From DASYGT01 sp035999365 (lineage in GTDB: Bacteria > Actinomycetota > Actinomycetes > Mycobacteriales > Jatrophihabitantaceae): DNA of 64,000 nt. This document shows, piece by piece, positions 60,136-64,000 of the stretch; position 1 is the first letter of the stretch; every line of letters starts with the position of its first letter. The translations under genes were made by a program, and so were the position numbers. Under the pieces are notes generated by a model. It was not told the origin of the DNA, made no database searches, and saw only the letters and a program-made list of their open reading frames with translations. The stretch lies in assembly GCA_035999365.1 (NCBI GenBank), contig DASYGT010000022.1:14646-78645 (forward strand), given 5' to 3'.

Positions 60136-63100
60136 TCACTGCGCCGACCTGCGCAGCCACAGCTGCAGCCCCAGCTCCTCGTCGCCGGCGGCAAACCACT
60201 GCGCCGCATCGTCCGGCGCGCCCTCGGCGAGCTCGGTGGCAAGCACCTCGGCGGCCAGTTGATCGCCGTGGGTACGGATCGCGTCGGCAGGGGCGGGCGA
60301 GCCGCCGACCTGCCACCGCAGTGCGATCCTGTCGGTCACGTCGAGCCCGGCGTTCTTGCGGGCGTCCTGGACGATTCGCACGATGTCACGAAGCAGGCCG
60401 AGCAGCCGCAGCTCATGGGTGAGCTCGAGGTCGAGCGCCACCGTTTCGGCGCCCGCGCTCGCGACGGCCCACCCCGAGCGGGGTGTCTCGGTGACCACGA
60501 CCTCGTCGCCGCTGATGTCGACCTGCTCACCGTCGAGCACGACGCTCGCCGTTCCGGCGCGGTACGCCTCGACGAGTGCATGCGCGTCCGCGGCGTGAAT
60601 CGCCGAGGCCACGGCCTGCGTGCGCTTGCCGAATCGCCGACCGAGCGCGCGGAAGTTGGCCTTTACCGACAGCTCGATCAGCTCGTCGGCGTCGGCCAGG
60701 GCGGCGATCTCGCGGACGTTGAGTTCGTCCTCGACCTCCCGGCGCAGCTCGGCCGGTACCGACCCCCATCCGGGCGCCGAGATCAGTGCCTGGGCCAGCG
60801 GCTGTCGCGTCTTCACCTTCGAATCGGCCCGGGCCGAGCGGCCGAGCTCGACAAGGCGTCGGACGAGAGCGACGTCGGCTTCGAGGTCGGGCATGATCCG
60901 CGCCGGGTCGGCCTGCGGCCATGCGGTCAGGTGCACCGAGTCGACCTCATTGAGTTCGGCGAACAAGGCGCCCCATACCTGGTCGGTGATGAATGGGGTG
61001 AACGGCGCGAGCAGCCGGGTCAGGATGTCGAGGCAGTCGTGCAGCGTCCGCAGCGCGGCCGGGTCGCCCTCCCAGAACCGCCGCCGGGATCGGCGCACGT
61101 ACCAGTTCGAGAGGTCGTCGATGTACTCGGCAAGGTGCTTGCCTGCCCGTGCCGTGTCGAAGGCTTCGAGCGCCTCGTCGACGGCCGCGGCGAGGCCGTG
61201 CGCGCGCGACAGCGCCCACCGGTCCAGTGCGGTCGGCGTGCCCGTGTCGTCGGAATCCGGGCTCCAGCCGTTCGCGCGGGCGTACAGCGACTGGAACGAC
61301 GCGATCGACCAGTACGTCCGCAGCACTTTGGACGCGATCTCGTCGAGCACCTTGTGACCGACGCGGCGCCCTGACCACGGCGAGCCGGCGCAGAGCATGA
61401 ACCAGCGCAGCGCGTCGGCTCCGTGCTCGTCCATGAGCGGTATCGGCTCGAGGATGTTGCCCAGGTGCTTGCTCATCTTGCGGCCGTCCTCGGCAAGGAT
61501 GTGGCCCAGGCAGAGCACGTTGCGGTAGCTGTTGCGGTCGAACACCAGCGTGCCGATCGCCATCAACGTGTAGAACCACCCGCGGGTCTGGTCGATCGCC
61601 TCGCAGATGAAGTCGGCGGGGTACGACGTGCCGAAGAGTTCGCCGTTCGCATGCGGTGCGCCGAACTGAGCGAACGGCATCGAGCCGGAATCGAACCAGG
61701 CATCGATGACCGCAGCCACCCGGCGGTAGGTGCCCTGCTCCCCGGGCAGGGTGAAGGTGACGTCGTCGACGAACGGACGATGCGGATCGGCGAGGTCGAC
61801 GCCCGAGAGCTCGCGCAGTTCGGCGAGCGATCCCACGCACACCATCCGGCTCGGGTCCGCGTCATTGCGCCAGACCGGCAGCGGCGTGCCCCAGTACCGG
61901 TCACGTGACAGCGCCCAGTCGATGTTGTTGGTGAGCCAGTCCCCGTAGCGACCGTGCTTGACCGTGGGCGGGAACCAGTTCGTCGCCTCGTTCTCGGCGA
62001 GCAGCCGGTCCTTGATCTCGGTGGTGCGGACGTACCAGGACGGCAGTGCGTAGTACATGAGCGGCGTGTGGCAGCGCCAGCAGTGCGGGTAGGCGTGCGT
62101 GTACGGGATGTGCCGGAACAGCAGGCCGCGCGTCACCAGATCGGCGATGAGCTGCTCGTCGGCGTCCTTGAAGAATGCCCCTCCGACCAGTGGCACGTCA
62201 GCGCGGAAGTGGCCGTCCGTCCCGACCGGTTTGACCACCGGTAGGCCGTACGCGCGCGCCACCGCCAGGTCGTCGGCACCGAAGGCGGGGGCCTGGTGCA
62301 CCAGCCCGGTGCCGTCCTCGGTGGTGACGTAGTCCGCCAGCACGACAAAATTGGCGTCCTGGAGGTCGACCAGTTCGAACGGGCGCTGGTACTTCCACCG
62401 TTCCATCTCGCTGCCGGCCAGCCGGTCGAGGACGACGGCGTCCTCGCCGAGCACCTTGTGGAGCAGTGGTTCGGCCACGACGACCCGCCGTTGCCCGGGC
62501 ACCTCGGCGAGGACGTAGGTGACATCGGGATGGACGGCGACAGCGACGTTGGAGACGAGGGTCCAGGGAGTGGTGGTCCAGACGAGCAGATCGGCGTCGC
62601 CGGCCCAGGCACCGGACATGATCGGGAAGCGGACGTACACCGACGGGTCGGTGACCTCCTCGTACCCCTGCGCTACCTCGTGGTCGGACAGGGTTGTCCC
62701 GCAGCGCGGGCAGTACGGGGCGACGCGGTAGTCCTCGACCAGGAACCCCTTGTCGAAGATCTGCTTGAGCGCCCACCACACCGATTCGACGTACTGCGGG
62801 TTCATCGTCCAGTAGGCGTTCTCGTAGTCGGCCCAGTAGCCCATGCGCTCGCTCATCGCCTCGAACGCGTCGACGTGGCGCTGCACGTTCTCGCGACACC
62901 GCGCGTTGAACTGCGCGATGCCGTATGCCTCGATGTCCGGTTTGCCGGTGAAGCCCAGTTCCTTCTCGACGGCCAGCTCGACAGGCAACCCGTGACAGTC
63001 CCAGCCGGCCATCCGGGGGACGTGGAAGCCCTTCATGGTCTTGAACCGAGGGAAGACGTCCTTGAAGACCCGGGCCTCGACGTGGTGGGTGCCGGGCATG

Positions 63101-63258
63101 CCGTTCGCGGTCGGCGGCCCCTCGTAGAACGTCCACTGCGGGCCGTCTGCGGTCGCCGCGAGGCTGCGCGCGAAAACCTGCCCGGTGCGCCATCGCTCGA
63201 TGACCTCGTGGTCGAGCGCGACGAGGTCGACGTGTGCGGGTAAGGCCTCGTAGCTCAT
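60136..63258 (-). CDS. ileS: Isoleucine-tRNA ligase
   Basis: This enzyme of about 1040 residues charges tRNA(Ile). The HIGH-equivalent PGTHHVEAR lies at about 55-63. The Cys pair in PYCPRCG (near residue 190) may bind zinc. A large editing domain includes DGTGLVHQAPAFGADD, and the KMSKS-equivalent KMSKHLGN lies near residue 593. The size and the HHVEAR/KMSKH forms match the larger eukaryote-like IleS type common in actinobacteria, which is less sensitive to mupirocin. The ATG at 63258 is used; a GTG at 63270 overlaps the likely ribosome-binding site. A T-box leader precedes it. Confidence 0.95.
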   Translation of the reverse strand: MSYEALPAHVDLVALDHEVIERWRTGQVFARSLAATADGPQWTFYEGPPTANGMPGTHHVEARVFKDVFPRFKTMKGFHVPRMAGWDCHGLPVELAVEKELGFTGKPDIEAYGIAQFNARCRENVQRHVDAFEAMSERMGYWADYENAYWTMNPQYVESVWWALKQIFDKGFLVEDYRVAPYCPRCGTTLSDHEVAQGYEEVTDPSVYVRFPIMSGAWAGDADLLVWTTTPWTLVSNVAVAVHPDVTYVLAEVPGQRRVVVAEPLLHKVLGEDAVVLDRLAGSEMERWKYQRPFELVDLQDANFVVLADYVTTEDGTGLVHQAPAFGADDLAVARAYGLPVVKPVGTDGHFRADVPLVGGAFFKDADEQLIADLVTRGLLFRHIPYTHAYPHCWRCHTPLMYYALPSWYVRTTEIKDRLLAENEATNWFPPTVKHGRYGDWLTNNIDWALSRDRYWGTPLPVWRNDADPSRMVCVGSLAELRELSGVDLADPHRPFVDDVTFTLPGEQGTYRRVAAVIDAWFDSGSMPFAQFGAPHANGELFGTSYPADFICEAIDQTRGWFYTLMAIGTLVFDRNSYRNVLCLGHILAEDGRKMSKHLGNILEPIPLMDEHGADALRWFMLCAGSPWSGRRVGHKVLDEIASKVLRTYWSIASFQSLYARANGWSPDSDDTGTPTALDRWALSRAHGLAAAVDEALEAFDTARAGKHLAEYIDDLSNWYVRRSRRRFWEGDPAALRTLHDCLDILTRLLAPFTPFITDQVWGALFAELNEVDSVHLTAWPQADPARIMPDLEADVALVRRLVELGRSARADSKVKTRQPLAQALISAPGWGSVPAELRREVEDELNVREIAALADADELIELSVKANFRALGRRFGKRTQAVASAIHAADAHALVEAYRAGTASVVLDGEQVDISGDEVVVTETPRSGWAVASAGAETVALDLELTHELRLLGLLRDIVRIVQDARKNAGLDVTDRIALRWQVGGSPAPADAIRTHGDQLAAEVLATELAEGAPDDAAQWFAAGDEELGLQLWLRRSAQ

Positions 63259-63525
63259 CCGGTGGTGCACCCCTTCGAGTCGGTCGGACTCGAGGGACGA
63301 CGTCGGGGGCAGTGACCTGCCCGCGATACCGCGGTACCACCCTCGTTGACCCGCCAGGGCGGGCCCGCTTCGTTGGCCGTCCGGTTCTACTGAGGCCGCT
63401 GTACCGGCCCGTTCTTCCGGTGCTCAGAGGTGATTTCGCCGTGGATCGGGCCCCTGGGCTCGCACCGTCTCCAGGTCGCTCATGGCCGTCACACCGCGGC
63501 TACTCGTCCTCGTCGTCGCCCACCC
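63259..63525 (-). promoter_or_regulatory. T-box riboswitch leader of ileS
   Basis: On the minus strand the conserved T-box AGGGTGGTACCGCG lies at 63343-63330, about 70 bases before the ileS ATG. Upstream, the stem I region has a specifier context GCGAAATCACC in which ATC, an Ile codon, lies at 63434-63432. Uncharged tRNA(Ile) would bind both sites. No terminator is seen between the T-box and the gene. GGTGG in the T-box can instead pair with CCACC at 63265-63261 beside the ribosome-binding site, which fits the translational T-boxes of actinobacteria. The 5' end is estimated. Confidence 0.85.
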
Positions 63526-63696
63526 AGGGTAGCCGAGGCAGCGCGCCGCGCGCGGCACGTCGGCGGCTCGTCGGAAGCCGCGCGGCGTGGTCAGTGGCGG
63601 CGGCGCCTCATGGGCTCGTATATTGACCGCCTTTGCTGCCCCCGGACGGCGCTGTCGTTACGGTTGCACGCGATTTTCACCACGAGAGGGGTCGTC
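63526..63696. other. Divergent intergenic region between ileS leader and lysine-rich protein gene
   Basis: This GC-rich stretch must hold both divergent promoters. On the minus strand TACCCT (63531-63526) fits a TAnnnT -10 just before the T-box leader, but no -35 is seen at 16-19 bases. On the plus strand I see no clear promoter boxes. No further gene or RNA is recognised. Confidence 0.4.
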
Positions 63697-64000
63697 ATGG
63701 CCACCGCAGGACGGAAGGCGCCGGCGAAGAAGGCCGCCACACCGCCCGCGAAGCGTGGCGCCCCCGCCAGATCTGCCGCCTCGCGCGGCTCGGCGGCACC
63801 CGCGCGCTCAACGGCAACCGCACGCAAGCCGGCAACCCGCAAGGCGGCTCCCACCCGCAAGGCGCCAGTGAGGCCAGCCGCGGTGAAGAAGGCCCCGGCG
63901 AAGAAGGCACCGGCCGCCAAGGCAGCGCCGGCGAAGAAGGCCCCGGCGAAGAAGGTGCCGGCGAAGAAGGTGCCGGCGAAGAAGGTGCCGGCGAAGAAGG
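63697..64000 (+). CDS. Lysine/alanine/proline-rich N-terminus, probable DksA/TraR-family protein (partial)
   Basis: An open frame of at least 101 codons starts at ATG 63697 with GAGAGGGG five bases upstream and runs off the window edge. The product so far is Ala, Lys, Pro and Arg with repeated PAKKA, RKAP and PAKKV blocks and no hydrophobic core, like histone H1-type tails. From memory, the gene beside ileS in Streptomyces encodes a DksA/TraR zinc-finger protein with such an N-terminal tail, ahead of lspA, so that is the best guess. An HU-type histone-like protein is an alternative. The domain that would decide is outside the window. Confidence 0.6.
   Translation, partial: MATAGRKAPAKKAATPPAKRGAPARSAASRGSAAPARSTATARKPATRKAAPTRKAPVRPAAVKKAPAKKAPAAKAAPAKKAPAKKVPAKKVPAKKVPAKK
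63928..64000 (+). repeat. 15-bp in-frame tandem repeat at window edge
   Basis: The unit CCGGCGAAGAAGGTG, coding PAKKV, starts at 63928 and repeats at 63943, 63958, 63973 and 63988. The first copy has GCC (Ala) in place of the last GTG, and a further related copy lies at about 63892. The last three full units are identical at the DNA level, which suggests recent expansion or contraction by slippage. It may continue beyond the window. Confidence 0.85.

Noticed and set aside
63928..64000. CRISPR-like or intergenic satellite repeat
   Set aside because: The 15-base unit is in frame within a coding sequence, has no spacers, and encodes a regular Pro-Ala-Lys-Lys block.

Overview
The window is a stretch of high-GC actinobacterial chromosome. 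The evidence is the dense packing of genes, frequent GTG starts, ATGA/GTGA stop-start overlaps, the intact division and cell-wall (dcw) cluster with sepF, yggT and wag31, a PimB-type mannosyltransferase, a class II DAHP synthase and an actinobacterial type of isoleucyl-tRNA synthetase. From memory, the gene order resembles the pimB-to-ileS region of Streptomyces and, with rearrangements, the Rv2145c-Rv2190c region of Mycobacterium. No species can be named from the sequence alone. I see no rRNA, tRNA, CRISPR array, insertion sequence or prophage.

Layout: (1) 1-8.7 kb: the tail of a probable NlpC/P60 protein, a metalloprotease-like lipoprotein, pimB, a long-chain acyl-CoA synthetase, two SRPBCC proteins, an ArsA-type ATPase, a Cys-motif protein, a ROK glucokinase and an EEP-family enzyme. 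(2) 8.7-18.4 kb: hydrolases, plsC, a 3'-5' exoribonuclease, a PPi-type phosphofructokinase, class II DAHP synthase, a threonine aldolase-like enzyme, a second (class I beta) DAHP synthase and endonuclease IV. (3) 18.4-28.8 kb: PASTA kinase PknL, two methyltransferases, a PknL-linked DNA-binding protein, a split carotenoid cluster (crtYc-crtYd facing idsA-crtI-crtB), metF, a GNAT protein and a YbaK-type deacylase. (4) 28.8-32.7 kb: assimilatory sulfate reduction (sir-cysH with an upstream Cys-containing leader peptide) divergent from siroheme synthase. (5) 32.7-35.3 kb: a LexA-box-preceded cassette of HEPN protein, methyltransferase and DNA polymerase IV. (6) 35.5-40.7 kb: DUF3040 protein and a moxR-DUF58-transglutaminase set. 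(7) 40.8-60.1 kb: mraZ-rsmH-ftsL-ftsI-murE-murF-mraY-murD-ftsW-murG-murC-ftsQ-ftsZ-yggS-sepF-yggT-wag31 and a small membrane protein. (8) 60.1-64 kb: ileS under a T-box leader, and the lysine-rich start of a probable DksA/TraR protein cut by the window edge.

How the genes work together: the dcw genes make lipid II from UDP-MurNAc, flip and polymerise it at the septum, and assemble the FtsZ ring. PknL, Wag31, SepF and YggT tie growth to division. CysG makes the siroheme used by Sir, and CysH supplies the sulfite. IdsA makes the prenyl diphosphate that CrtB, CrtI and CrtYc/CrtYd turn into a cyclised carotenoid. Several control elements can be read directly: an MraZ operator of three phased TGGGG repeats sitting on the mraZ promoter, a LexA box, a Cys leader peptide, a T-box with an AUC specifier, and an unexplained tandem repeat upstream of ftsZ.
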